A stretch of 64,000 nucleotides of DNA from assembly GCA_032164245.1 (NCBI GenBank), contig JAVMKO010000006.1, positions 2,867,001 through 2,931,000 on the forward strand, in the 5' to 3' direction. The notes under the pieces are model-generated. The model was not told the origin of the DNA. It was given only the letters and a program-made list of their open reading frames with translations, and did not search any database. Below, piece by piece: positions 1 to 9,679 of the stretch. A program made the position numbers and the translations under genes. The DNA is from Sternotherus odoratus (taxonomy: Eukaryota; Chordata; Testudines; Kinosternidae). The first letter of the stretch is position 1. Each line of letters begins with the position of its first letter.

Positions 1-671
1 CTATCCCTTTTGGAAACTGCCCTAGTAGTTTTATATTGAACATTACACATACATGCAGGATTTGGAGAGTTTTATTAAATATCTCATTCCATTATGTAAA
101 CTGTATTTGTTAAAAATTCCTCTAACACTTAAATTAATTAACTACACGCCTTTTATTTCTTTTCCTCCCTGCCTGATGTAATGGACATAGGGGTTTTTTC
201 CCTTTAAAGTGTTAGACTTTGATCATAATCCTAGAATCTGAAGCACTAATGCAGACCTCTGAGCTCAGAGTCCCACACAGGACTGATTCCTTCGGCTGCA
301 AAAGCAGTAAAAAAAAAAAAAGTGTAGTGGTGTCTGTCCCAGATCCCTTGCCTGTAGTGTCTATCCCCCAGCTCTCTTTCTGATAGGAAACAGAAAAACT
401 CCCAAAACCAGACTCCAACGAGAAACTGAGAAACTGGAATTAATTTTCAAATTGGACACTATCAACCAGGGGCTTAACAGAAGTTCAGATTGGTTCTCTC
501 ATTACAGTAATTAACTGCATTTCCTGAGTTACTGACAACAGATCTCCATTTCAAAAGGTCTCCTAGTGATAATGGACCATCTACATTTAACAGCCCTCTT
601 AGAATTGGTATGCTAATGTACAATTTTTTTTTCTTTCTGCGTGTATAAATGCATTTTACTTCTGTTCCATT

Positions 672-745
672 CTATGCATCCGATGAAGTGAGCTTTACCT
701 GAAATAAACTAGTAAGTCTCTAAGGTGCTACAAGTATTCCCCACT
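672..745 (+). repeat. Penelope-like 3' tail fragment
   Basis: A short stretch with the motif gcatccgatgaagtgagct followed by a piece resembling gtctctaaggtgctacaag. The same kind of tail (gcatccgacgaagtggg, then gtctttaaggtgtcacagga when read on its own strand) ends the Penelope-like element at 53585-55405, so this is probably a truncated 3' end of a related copy. No coding potential is present. Confidence 0.5.
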
Positions 746-872
746 TTCTATACATATTTGTACTTATTTACTGCTATATATGACGAAAAACTAAACAAAT
801 ACCACTAGTTGTAGCAAATGTGAAGGAATTTTTCAATACAAAACACTTCCACAAAGAAATAAATTCTCCCAC

Positions 873-1387
873 CTGTTTATTTGCACTGCCATTGTTTTTA
901 TCTATGTGAGATGTGCCTGAGGGAGCCTTACAATCTCCTCCTTTTGGTTTTTGTTTTCTTGGTATGTGGACCTTTGGAGAAGAAAACATAATGCTACAGA
1001 AGCACTGTGTGGGCCTCTGAGGGTCAGTCTCGGATATCTTCTCTACTCCTTGAGCTTTTTTCCAGGTGTTCTCTTGTAATAGTCTTCCTTCTTGATGAGG
1101 ACTAGCATATATTGTTTCTTCACTTCCATACCTTTCTGCTAATGGAGCCCCAGTTTTGGAAGGGTCGGAGTTTGCGTTCACAGTACCAGTCATGGTATTT
1201 TGAGACATTTCATCATCAGCATCAATTGGCTCCACAAGAAAAACATCATCCTGACTGTTGCTGGTATTGTTAACGGTACATTCTCCATTAAAGTTACTGA
1301 CTTGTTTGGCAAAATCAGATTTGATTAAGGGCTTGTTCACGATTGTTGAATAAATGCTTTGCTTGACTTGGTTTGACAGTGCAGGAT
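873..1387 (-). CDS. MIS18BP1: MIS18BP1 coding exon (third visible coding exon)
   Basis: This exon is bounded by an acceptor (TTGTTCAG at 1388) and a donor (AAACAG/GTGGGAG at 873/872), both on the minus strand. It opens by completing a GAT codon split with the upstream exon and ends in phase 0. It encodes about 172 residues from DPALSNQ to SANKQ. The stretch DVFLVEPIDADDEMSQNT matches the human protein's DTFVLESVDSADEQFQNT, and KVHIPRKQKPK corresponds to the basic stretch just before the SANTA domain. The SANTA and Myb/SANT exons are not seen in 1-872 and should lie beyond the left edge. The region is low complexity and poorly conserved overall, so the assignment leans on the other two exons and on matching splice phases. 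Confidence 0.8.
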
Positions 1388-2011
1388 CTGAACAATTTAA
1401 AATAAACAAACAAAGAAACTCACGTTATTTCAAGAAAAATAAACCTCATTCCTAAAACCAGAAACCTGATTCTATTACAATGAATCTTGAATAGAAAATA
1501 CAGCTTTCCTCCATGCCCCTAATCAGCTGGCACAATGATTTCCACATACCCCAAGACCAGCAACTCAGTTGCTACCACTAGATGCAAGCAGCCTTTCAAT
1601 CTTATACATTGCATGGAGTTGGCCCATGCATGAGCTCCAAGTAAGACTTCTGCTGCTAACAGCCACTTCAATCTTCCTCACCTGCTGTCCCCTCCTCACC
1701 GAACTGCTCCTACGCTGGTAGTGATAAAGTGACGAACACAGAAGTCTGAAATTTGTATGCAGAAGTAGAGAGAGCCTCCAAGAACTTTTCTGTCTGCCCA
1801 CATAGACCTGAAGAAGAGCTCTGTGGGGTTCAAAAACTTGTCTCTCTCACAAACAAAAATTGGTCCTATAAGAGATATTACCTCACCCATTTGCCCACAC
1901 AAAGGCAGAATTTGGGGACACAACACAGGTGAGATTTACACAGTACTGCTGGTAGGGAGAAGTTTTCGGGCAGGGAAAAAAAAAAAACTAAAAAAAGATT
2001 TGAGAGTAATG

Positions 2012-2219
2012 CAGGCCTGCACAACTTGGAAAGTAGCAAGGGCCATATTACTGCAAAAAAACCAAATGCGGGCCAAAAAGCCCCACCCTCACTCCACCCC
2101 CATCTGCTTTCCCCAACCGCCATACTTGGCTTGCCCCACCCCTACTCAGGCCCCGTGGGCTGCACAGTGAGCCCGTGCGGGCCGCATTTGGCCCCCGGGC
2201 CGCATATTGTGCAGGCCTG
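2012..2219. mobile_element. Short non-autonomous hAT-like element
   Basis: Terminal inverted repeats CAGGCCTGCACAA (left) and TTGTGCAGGCCTG (right) are flanked by near-identical 8-bp duplications (gagtaatg at 2004-2011, aagtaatg at 2220-2227). An 8-bp target duplication is the hAT hallmark. The interior holds only GC-rich sequence with gggccgcatttggcccc near the right end and no gene. It sits in a MIS18BP1 intron. Confidence 0.75.
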
Positions 2220-2482
2220 AAGTAATGTCTGGGCTACCTCCAATGAGAGACTTAAGGTGGATAAATCTCATCGTATAGATAAAATGACAAAGATGGAAAA
2301 AATGTGGATTTACTCCTCCTACTTTTAGTGTTCCAAATCAAAACATCTAGCCTGCAATAGAAAAACATAATTCTGATATGAGCAGGATCACATTTGTCTA
2401 CTGCACATTGGATATTTGCATATTAAAAAAAAAAAAACTTTTTTACTCCAAATATTGGACATGAAGGAAAATGAACCAGCAT

Positions 2483-2705
2483 AAGAATGGCCATACTGGA
2501 TCTGACCAAAGATCCATCTAGCCCAGTATCCTGTCTTCCGACAGTGACCAGTGCCAGGTGCCCCTGCGGGAATGAACAGAACAATCATCAAGTGATACAT
2601 CCCATGTCAGCCATTCCCAACTTCTTGCAAACAAAGCCTAGGGACACCATCCCTGCCCATGCTCCATGAACTTATCTAGTTCTTTTTTGAACCTTGTTAT
2701 AAGAC
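2483..2705 (-). repeat. CR1 LINE 3' fragment
   Basis: The stretch begins with the CR1 3'-end signature catactggatctgaccaaag and atctagcccagtatcctgtc on the plus strand, so the element points left. It is a 3' fragment containing 3' UTR and the last part of ORF2, truncated at about 2705. It closely matches the fragments at 35620 and 62690. Confidence 0.8.
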
Positions 2706-3001
2706 AAGTGCAACAACCTCTCAGATTGGTGTTAAACTAGGAATCATGAAAGTGAAACAGAGATAATAGGCTATATGCTAGCATAACGAAACCAACCAAA
2801 TGGTGATTTACAGATATGCAGCTAAATGACACACACTTTGTCCAAGCAGGCAACGTACTGGATGGAACTTTACTGGATAAGACCAAGCTCCACAATTGGA
2901 ATGAGATGTCATGAGCAAAAATTTTATAAAAGGGACAAGATAAATGATGCATACAACCTCATCTCAAAATGAAGAATTGGTACAAAACTAGTCAAATGTC
3001 C

Positions 3002-3250
3002 AGTGCAGGGGCTCTCAACCTTTTCCTTTTGAGCCCCCTACCCCCCGCATTCCACCACTCCATGCCAAAAAAATTCCAGGATATGCCAGTTTTTCTGCAT
3101 ATCCAGTAGATTAAAAGGCAGGGATAGCATTGGGGGTACCGAGCAGAGCAATCGCCTGAGGACCCACAAAGTTAAGCTGCTCGTCTTCACCTTCAGCCCT
3201 GGTGGGGGGGCAAAAACAGGGACGGGAAGAAGGGATACTGTACTCTAACT
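3002..3250. repeat. hAT-like element, left end
   Basis: It begins cagtgcaggggctctcaaccttt, which resembles the CAGTGGTTCTCAACCTTT end of hAT elements common in amniotes. No matching right terminus is visible before the Tigger-like insertion at 3252, so only the left end is supported. Confidence 0.4.
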
Positions 3251-3251
3251 A

Positions 3252-3468
3252 CAGCACACCCTCACTAGAATGGCCCTTGATAATAATGAACCTTCGGCTG
3301 TAATGAACCCGGTCCCTGGATCCCACCTCGTGTCCTATAAGTGCCCTTCTTCAGCCCTTGCAGCTATCACAGTGACTCGCCTTCCCTCCCCCACACCACA
3401 GGACTCTTTTGCTATAATGAACAAATGGCTTTGATCCCAACAGCTTTGTTTATGGTAAGGGTGTATTG
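3252..3468. mobile_element. Short Tigger-like (Tc1/mariner) MITE
   Basis: Ends CAGCACACCCTCAC and AAGGGTGTATTG form imperfect inverted repeats, each flanked by TA (3250-3251 and 3469-3470), the Tc1/mariner target site. Internal cctt..ggctgtaatgaacc and gctataatgaaca segments are also inverted. No coding sequence is present. Confidence 0.65.
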
Positions 3469-3546
3469 TATCTAAAATACTCACTAACATAGAATCATAA
3501 GAAACCAGTCACTGTTTTAAGAACCACTGTCAACACTGCCAAGTAC

Positions 3547-3672
3547 CTTTTTGCTGTGTCTGCACTTTCTGCTTCATGCGCAAGAAGAACTTTTGAGGAG
3601 ATTCTGCAACCAGCGTGTCCACAGTGAGGAAATCCACATTTTTGTTTTGCACTACCGTGGCGCAATGCAGTG
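3547..3672 (-). CDS. MIS18BP1: MIS18BP1 coding exon (second visible coding exon, 126 bp)
   Basis: The acceptor is TTTTCTTTTAG at 3673 and the donor AAAAAG/GTACTT at 3547/3546. The first codon is GCA, made of G from the exon at 5032 and CA from here. The last G joins AT of the exon at 1387. In this frame the exon encodes about 42 residues including ESPQKFFLRMKQKV, which repeats the SPxxxFxRMKxK motif of the larger exon (ESPARVFQRMKAKA). A longer open frame in another phase across this exon is a shadow. Phase agreement on both sides and the motif make the exon convincing despite its size. Confidence 0.8.
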
Positions 3673-5031
3673 CTAAAAGAAAAATGTTCTCTTAAATTCC
3701 GGAAGTGAATAACAGCATACCAGAAACTGTTAGTATTCATTTAAAAATTACTAGACTAAATATACATTTCATAGAACATTAAATTCACCAATGAAAAAAT
3801 ACATAATTCTCTTATTTCTTGTATTTCAAACCTGTTTTTAAAAAAACAGGATTTATATTAGCCATTTGTTCTAAGTGGGTCACAGTTTCGTTAAAAAGTT
3901 TATTTTGTTGAAAAAATAAAGGTCATGCCCCACTTCCAACAGACCTGATTTGTCTCACTCAATATTCCCTCTACTTGCCAATATCAGAGTAGGAGTAGGC
4001 ACAGGCAGTGCTTATCTATGGCCAGGAACAGGCACCCTCTGATGAGATGCAGTTTCTCTCTTTTCTTGTTTTTACCTCCAGTCTTCTTCCCTTTTTGTCT
4101 TAGATCTCTTCTCTATAGGGGTAGCTCATACTTTTTTGAAAAAAATATTTTAAAAAGTACCAATGTGAAATCCTGCCCCACAGATGTCAATGGGAGCTTT
4201 GCTATTGACTTTAATGGGATCGGCTTCCACCTCTAATAAGTAGTGCTATACCAACCCTCAAGGGAACAAGATTCCAGCTAACATCCAAAACTATTATTAC
4301 TTCAGTTCCAGAAAATTCCACACCTTTAAAAAACAAACAAACAAAAAAAAAAACATTAAGAGGTTTGCAATTGAACACTTAAGGGGGCCAGCCAGTTCCT
4401 CTCATTCTTTTGTCACTGTGTACAATTGGGAAACTTCTATACAGGCAAATTCAGTCATTTAAGTTTTCTATGCTTTTTCCTTCTGAGGCAAGAGCTCTCC
4501 CATTGATTTAAGTACTCCAGCTACAGCAAGCAATGGTAGGTCTCTCACCAGCAGCACTTAGGTTAGTGTAGCTCACATCACTGAGAGGTGGCTTATTCAC
4601 ACCCCTGCGTAATGCAACTTTTACCAAGTTAGCTGTAGCCTGTACACACCCTGAATACATACATAAAAAGGCTCAAAACTACTAGAACACTGTATGACAA
4701 CAGTGGTCTTATACTGTTCATAAGATATTAAGATACTACAGACCATGTCACTCCCCCTAAGATATCACAGCACAGGGACAGTGTGAGTATGTCAAGTACC
4801 CCCCCACAGCAGTATACTCCCAGTTCTAAAACCCTACAAAAGCATAGCACACCTGATGGAATAGAAATCCATGACTGTGTGTACTGGTTGCTCCCTGAAG
4901 CTTGATCCATCCTGCCAGTCACACAATCACTGTATGACAGTGATACAGATCAGACAGATACCACCATCATCCTTGCATTATTACTGGAGATGTAATATAA
5001 CCAGGCATCTTGGAAATATAATGCAACACAC

Positions 5032-5814
5032 CTTTCCCTGGCTGGATCTGTCTATCAGGTATCTTGCCAGCTCTTTGCTGGTTTTCTTCATCACTGAAGT
5101 TTTCATCCTGTTTTCCCTGATGGACAAGTTTTGTAGCAGGAGTCAGGATCAAATCACAGTTGTAATTTGCCCCTAATAATGTTCCCTTAGATGGCATTTG
5201 ATGCTGCTTTTCATGGGATGCTTTGGCTTTCATTCGTTGGAAGACTCTTGCTGGAGATTCATGAATTAAAGGATCACAAGCTTTGTGTTTCAGTACATGT
5301 TTGTCTTTTAGTGGCAAGATCTGTTGCTGCTGGCAAGATGCAACTTGTACTGCTGCAGAGTCAGAACCTGGCTTTATTTCACTCAGGTCAAGAAATTCTT
5401 TAACGTAAGTGCCATCTGTTATTAATGTGGACTGAAAAATACCTTCCCTTTTCTTGGAAGTTCCTGACCCTCTTGCATGATTTTCCTTGAAGTCTCGCAA
5501 AACTGAAGGGAGCACAGCTTCTTTTGTTGCAGAAGTAGTCAGACCAGCATCTTGAAATTTCACCAGATCTTTTAAAGGAGTAATAGTACCTGACGGTATG
5601 TTGCTCAGTAAGATTGCCTGCAAAGGCATATCTCCTCTTCTGCTAAAAGAAACGTGAGATTTTGAAATCCTTGTATCTTTTAAAGGTGTAGCAATCATCT
5701 TGCCAATGCTGACAACAATGCGGTGTGCTCTACTGCAAAGTCATTAAAATGTGCATGTTTAGGTATAGGAACATGAATTCCATAGACTGTCGACCTTATT
5801 TCTTCAAATTTCAG
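5032..5814 (-). CDS. MIS18BP1: MIS18BP1 (KNL2/M18BP1) first coding exon with start codon
   Basis: MIS18BP1 belongs to the Mis18 complex, which binds centromeres in late mitosis/G1 and brings in HJURP with new CENP-A. The ATG is at 5698-5696 and the exon codes for 222 residues plus one base to donor AAAG/GTGTG (5032/5031). The acceptor TTTTTCTTTTTAG at 5815 leaves about 116 nt of 5' UTR in this exon. Recognition rests on MIATPLK at the N-terminus (human MIATPLK) and GTITPLKDLVKFQ (human GTLTPVKDLVKYQ). The CDK1 sites described for the human protein, T4 and T40, fall at the same residue numbers here (ATP, TITP). ESPARVFQRMK with S148 corresponds to the segment around human S110. Only the N-terminal ~437 residues are in the window; SANTA and Myb domains lie off the left edge. 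The orientation is leftward from the CpG island at 6.1-7.0 kb. Confidence 0.92.
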
Positions 5815-6089
5815 CTAAAAAGAAAAACATGGTTAAAAGAAGCTGGTCTTTACATGTTCATTATCATGGTCACACTTTAAAGAAAACTTCTGTTGTACAT
5901 CAATTATGACAGGTCAGAAAAGTCACACACACTCCAGCCCAACTGTCGGTTCATGGCATGCCCGGTTTGCTCGGTGAAGTCTCAAGGACCATAATTGCAA
6001 ACCCTGGCCGTAAATAGGAGACTTCCCGGGTGATTTCAGTCCCTCGGCTGTTTCCTAAAACTACAGAGCTCCTGCCGCTTCCCGAAAAC

Positions 6090-7010
6090 GACGGAGGAAA
6101 TCTCAGCTTTGGGCGCAGGCGCTCCCCGGCCCCATCAAGCCACGCTCAGTATCCAGGGCGTCTGGACATCGACTGCTGGGCTTTCATGGGCGGCACCGGG
6201 CTCGTGTACAGCGCCGGGCACAGGGCGCGACAGGCTCAACGCCCGGGCGGGAACAGCCGCCGTTGTCAGCGGGGGCCTCCCACCAGCTCCCGTTACGAGC
6301 GGGCACCCACCTTGGGAGCGGCGCGGGTCTAGGCCGGGGCGGGCCGCGCCGAGCCGAGCCGAGCCGGACCTCCCCGCCCCATCGGGGCTCCCGGCTGTAC
6401 CCCTCCCCCCGGGCGTCCGAGACGCGCCGAGCCCGGGAGAAGCTGAATCCCCGCTCCGCCCCGTCATCGCTCCCCGCGCGCGCCCCCCGGCCAACCACAC
6501 TCACCCCCGCCGCCTCACTTTCGCGCCTGCCGGCTCTTTTCTCCCCTCCCCCCGCGCGGCGCGCGCGCGCGCGCGCGCGCGGCCGTTAAAAGTTTTGAGT
6601 CCCGCCGCCTCGCGCGCTGATTGGCGGAGAGGGGAGTGGCGTCAGGGGAGGCGGGGCTTCGGTCGAGGCAGAAGAGGCCAGAGGACCGGCACGCGGTTAG
6701 AGGGAGGTGACGTAAGGCGCTGTTGCCGCCTGGCGTGGTGACGCGCGCGCCTCCCCAGAAGGCGGGATCCCGAGGCTGGGAGGCGGCGAGAGAAGGTGGG
6801 AACTTCCCCCTCCCTCCCCGTTTAAAGTGAGCGCTGCTGACTACGTGAGGGGGCGGGGGTCCCTCGACAGCGCCACAGCTGTGGGGCGGGGCGGGAAGAA
6901 CAGGCCGCGGGGGTCTCTCAGGGGAGCAGGGGCCGGCCCCGCCCACCCCCCTCCCGCGTCTCTTCCCTTTGGGCAGCTGAGGGGGCAGTTTGGCGCAAGC
7001 CCGCCCGAAG
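6090..7010. promoter_or_regulatory. CpG island promoter of MIS18BP1
   Basis: A strongly CpG-rich block, including a GC dinucleotide run at about 6557-6582. For the leftward gene, an inverted CCAAT box (attgg at 6620-6624, NF-Y type) lies near a GGCGGGA box (6600-6606 on the minus strand), an arrangement common in cell-cycle promoters. A CRE-like TGACGTAA lies at about 6708-6715. A good candidate 5'-UTR exon donor is CAAG/GTGGGT at 6311/6310, which would put transcription start at roughly 6550. Several long open frames here are products of high GC. No rightward gene could be identified, so bidirectional use is untested. Confidence 0.75.
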
Positions 7011-7014
7011 AAAA

Positions 7015-7950
7015 CACGTGATTACACCTCAGGACTCGGCCGGGATTCGGCCCGAGCCCCTGAAACCAGCGTTTGGGATCCGCTGCCAACCCCGCGAACA
7101 GGATTTCCGGGGCCTAATACCGGACACCGGACTGGCTCCCCTCAGACACGTCGTGCGGCTGAGCAGAGCCGCTCCCCGCAGGAGTTCCTCGTGTGCGGGC
7201 GTTCGCCTGACCCACGTGTTGGTAACAAGAGGCGCAGCTCGGCTTTGCTCCTTCCTACACCTCTGAACGAAACGTCCTTGCTCCGTTTGGTTTGTGTTTT
7301 GTCAAGAACGGCAAAGGCCGCCTCCAATTTAAGAAACCTTTCCCTGCTGGTGGGTTATTTATCTCGCTGATACTTGGGGGTAAGATATTATGAGGTGGCC
7401 CAGTGACTTCAGTAGGTTTGTAGGTATTGTAAGTGCCTGGGGTAGTTTGCCAAATAGTGAGCTCTACCACCACCTTACAAAAGGAAAAAAACCAGGGAAT
7501 GGTAACACGAACAAGACTTTTATCAAGATGTGCTGCCTCACTGAGATAACAAGACATTTGAAAAGGGAGTGAAATCAGGGGATAGCCGAGGCATCTAATA
7601 GACCAGACCTCATGGATTTAGACTGGCTCCACTAGTTGAGCTTTAAAATTCAGAGTTGCAGGCAAAAGGCCATGTAACTATTCAACAATGTAACTGACTA
7701 GATAATTACACTAGGTAGGCACACTACACACACACAAAATCTAAATCAAGGAAAAGGAAAATCACACAATTACCAGTGCTCAGAGTCCAAGCTTGGCCTC
7801 TTCAGGGAGGAAGATGGTAACAGCTTGTTAAGTTTTTCAGGAAGACATCCAGTTTGATGGAAAAACTTCCCTCACAAGCTCAAGGCATCGGGGCTGGAGT
7901 GGTTGTATGCACCCTGTTTGCTAAAACCATCAGATATGGATTTCCTAAGT
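7015..7950. other. Non-coding flank between CpG island and Tigger complex
   Basis: Short overlapping open frames occur here but none shows a recognisable family, start context or exon structure. I see no repeat with clear ends. Confidence 0.4.
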
Positions 7951-7951
7951 A

Positions 7952-9676
7952 CAGTGAAACCTCGATATAACGGACTAATTCGGGCGGGGGGGTGTCCGTT
8001 AAAACCGAAAGTCCGTTATTTAATAATTTTTTAAAATCATTAAATAACGGACTTTCGGGTGACAACGGACACCCCCCCGCCCGAATTAGTCCGTTATATG
8101 GAGCCAGCCGTGAGTCAGCCCACCCCACCCCCTCCCGGCTCCCCGCTGCGGGGAGCCGGGCGGGGGGGTTGACAGCTCCCGCCCGGTTCCCCCCAGCGGG
8201 GAGCCGGGTGGGAACTCTCAACCCCCCCACCCCCCGCCCGGCTCCCCGTTGCGGGGAGCCGGGTGGGGGGTTGACAGCTCCCGCCCGGCTTCCAGCTGGA
8301 GGGAGCTGAGCGGGAGCTGTCAAACCCCCCGCCCGGCTTCCCGCTGGAGGGAGCCGAGCGGGAGCTGTCAACCCCCCCGCCCGGCTTCCCGCTGCGGGGA
8401 GCCGAGCGGGAGCTCTCAAACCCCCCCCCCCCCGCTGCGGGGAGCCGGGCGGGGGGTTGACAGCTCCCGCCCGGCTTCCAGCTGGAGGGAGCGAAGCGGG
8501 AGCTGTCAAACCCCCCGCCCGGCTTCCCGCTGCGGGGAGCCGAGCGGAGGCTCTCAAACCCGCCCCCCCCCCCCCGCCCGGCTCCCCGTTCCGGGGAGCC
8601 GGGCGGGGGGGTTGACAGCTCCTGCCCGGCTCCCCCCAGCGGGAAGCCCGGCGGGAGCTGTCAAACCCCCCGCCCGGCTTCCCGCTGCGGGGAGCCGGGC
8701 GGGAGCTCTCAAACCCCCCCCCCCCCTGGCTCCCCGTTGCGGGGAGCCGGGCGGGGGGGTTGACAGCTCCCGCTCGGCTCCCCCCAGCGGGGAGCCGGGC
8801 GGGAGCTATCAACCCCCCCCCCGCCCGGCTCCCCGTTGCGGGGAGCCGGGCGGGGGGTTGACAGCTCCCGCCCGGCTTCCAGCTGGAGGGAGCCGAGCGG
8901 GAGCTGTCAAACCCCCCGCCCGGCTTCCCGCTGGAGGGAGCCGAGAGGGAGCTGTCAAACCCCCCGCCCGGCTTCCCGCTGCGGGGAGCCGAGCGGGGGC
9001 TCTCAACCCCCCCCGCCCGGCTCCCCGTTGCGGGGAGCCGGGCGGGGGGGGGGGGGTTGACAGCTCCCGCAGGGGTCCCCACTGCGGGGAGCCGGCGGGA
9101 GCTGTCAACCCAGCCGGCTCCCTGGGGCGGGAGCCGGCAGCCCCCAAAACGGATTTCGGATGCATCGGAAATTTTGTCCGTTGCATCCGAAGTCCGTTAA
9201 ATCGGGGTCCGTTAAATCGAGGGTTTACTGTACAGTAAACCCTCGATTTAACGGACCCCGATTTAACGGACTTCGGATGCAACGGACAAAATTTCCGATG
9301 CATCCGAAATCCGTTATTCGGGGGCTGCCGGCTCCCGCCCCGGGGAGCCGGGCAGGAGCTGTCAACCCGGCTGCCCAGCTCCCTGCAGAGAGGAGCTGGG
9401 CGGGCGGGCTGACAGTTTCCGCCGGGGAGCCGGGCGGGAGCTGTCAACTCGGCCGCGCGGGGGGGGGGGGTTTGACAGCTCCCGCCGGGCTCCCCGCTGC
9501 GGGGAGCCGGGTGGGGGGGCTGACCTCTATATAAGGGACTAATTCGGGTGAGGGGGTGTCCGTTAAAGCCAAAAGTCCTGTTATTTAATTATTTAAAAAA
9601 ATTATTAAATAACGGTCTTTCGGCTTTAACGGACACCCCCTCGCCCGAATTAGTCCGTTAAATCGAGGTTTCACTG
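7952..9676. mobile_element. Tigger-like MITE complex enclosing a GC-rich minisatellite
   Basis: The outer ends are CAGTGAAACCTCGATATAACGG at 7952 and its inverse ending GAGGTTTCACTG at 9676, flanked by TA. This is the Tc1/mariner (Tigger) pattern. Each end is itself a palindromic MITE (7952-8100 and about 9523-9676) built of inverted blocks with cggactaattcgggc, gtccgttaaa and aaataacgg. In the middle two further Tigger-type ends (CAGTAAACCCTCGATTTAACGG and its inverse) abut exactly at TGTACA (9231-9236), so 9146-9327 is a long near-perfect palindrome. Between these lie GC-rich repeats. No transposase is present. Tigger family assignment is from the terminal sequence only. Confidence 0.75.
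8105..9145. repeat. GC-rich inverted-unit minisatellite
   Basis: Roughly 50-65 bp units alternate in orientation. The common core is cggggagccgggcgggagct then gtcaa and a C run, alternating with its inverse ttgacagctcccgcccggct. Neighbouring units can pair as hairpins and the C and G runs are long enough for quadruplex structures. A further short block of the same units, mirrored, lies at 9328-9522. Open frames of up to 400 codons on both strands are artefacts of the repeat. Variants (ctgcgg versus ctggagg, gagcgg versus ggcggg) recur, as expected from unequal exchange. Confidence 0.85.
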
Positions 9677-9679
9677 TAT

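Noticed and set aside
3495..3740. 81-codon frame across the small MIS18BP1 exon
   Set aside because: The splice signals and homology (ESPQKFFLRMK) show that the real reading frame is a different one; this frame is a shadow.
6109..6741. 210-codon open frame in the CpG island and overlapping frames on the other strand
   Set aside because: High GC composition gives few stops. No start context, conserved domain or splice pattern supports a protein.
7880..9447. Long proline/glycine-rich open frames on both strands (up to 400 codons)
   Set aside because: They arise from the GC-rich inverted minisatellite, overlap on both strands, have no domain and change with unit variation.
7952..9676. Possible CRISPR-like array
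   Set aside because: Units alternate orientation, vary and lack unique spacers of constant length. The setting is a Tigger-type transposon in a vertebrate genome.
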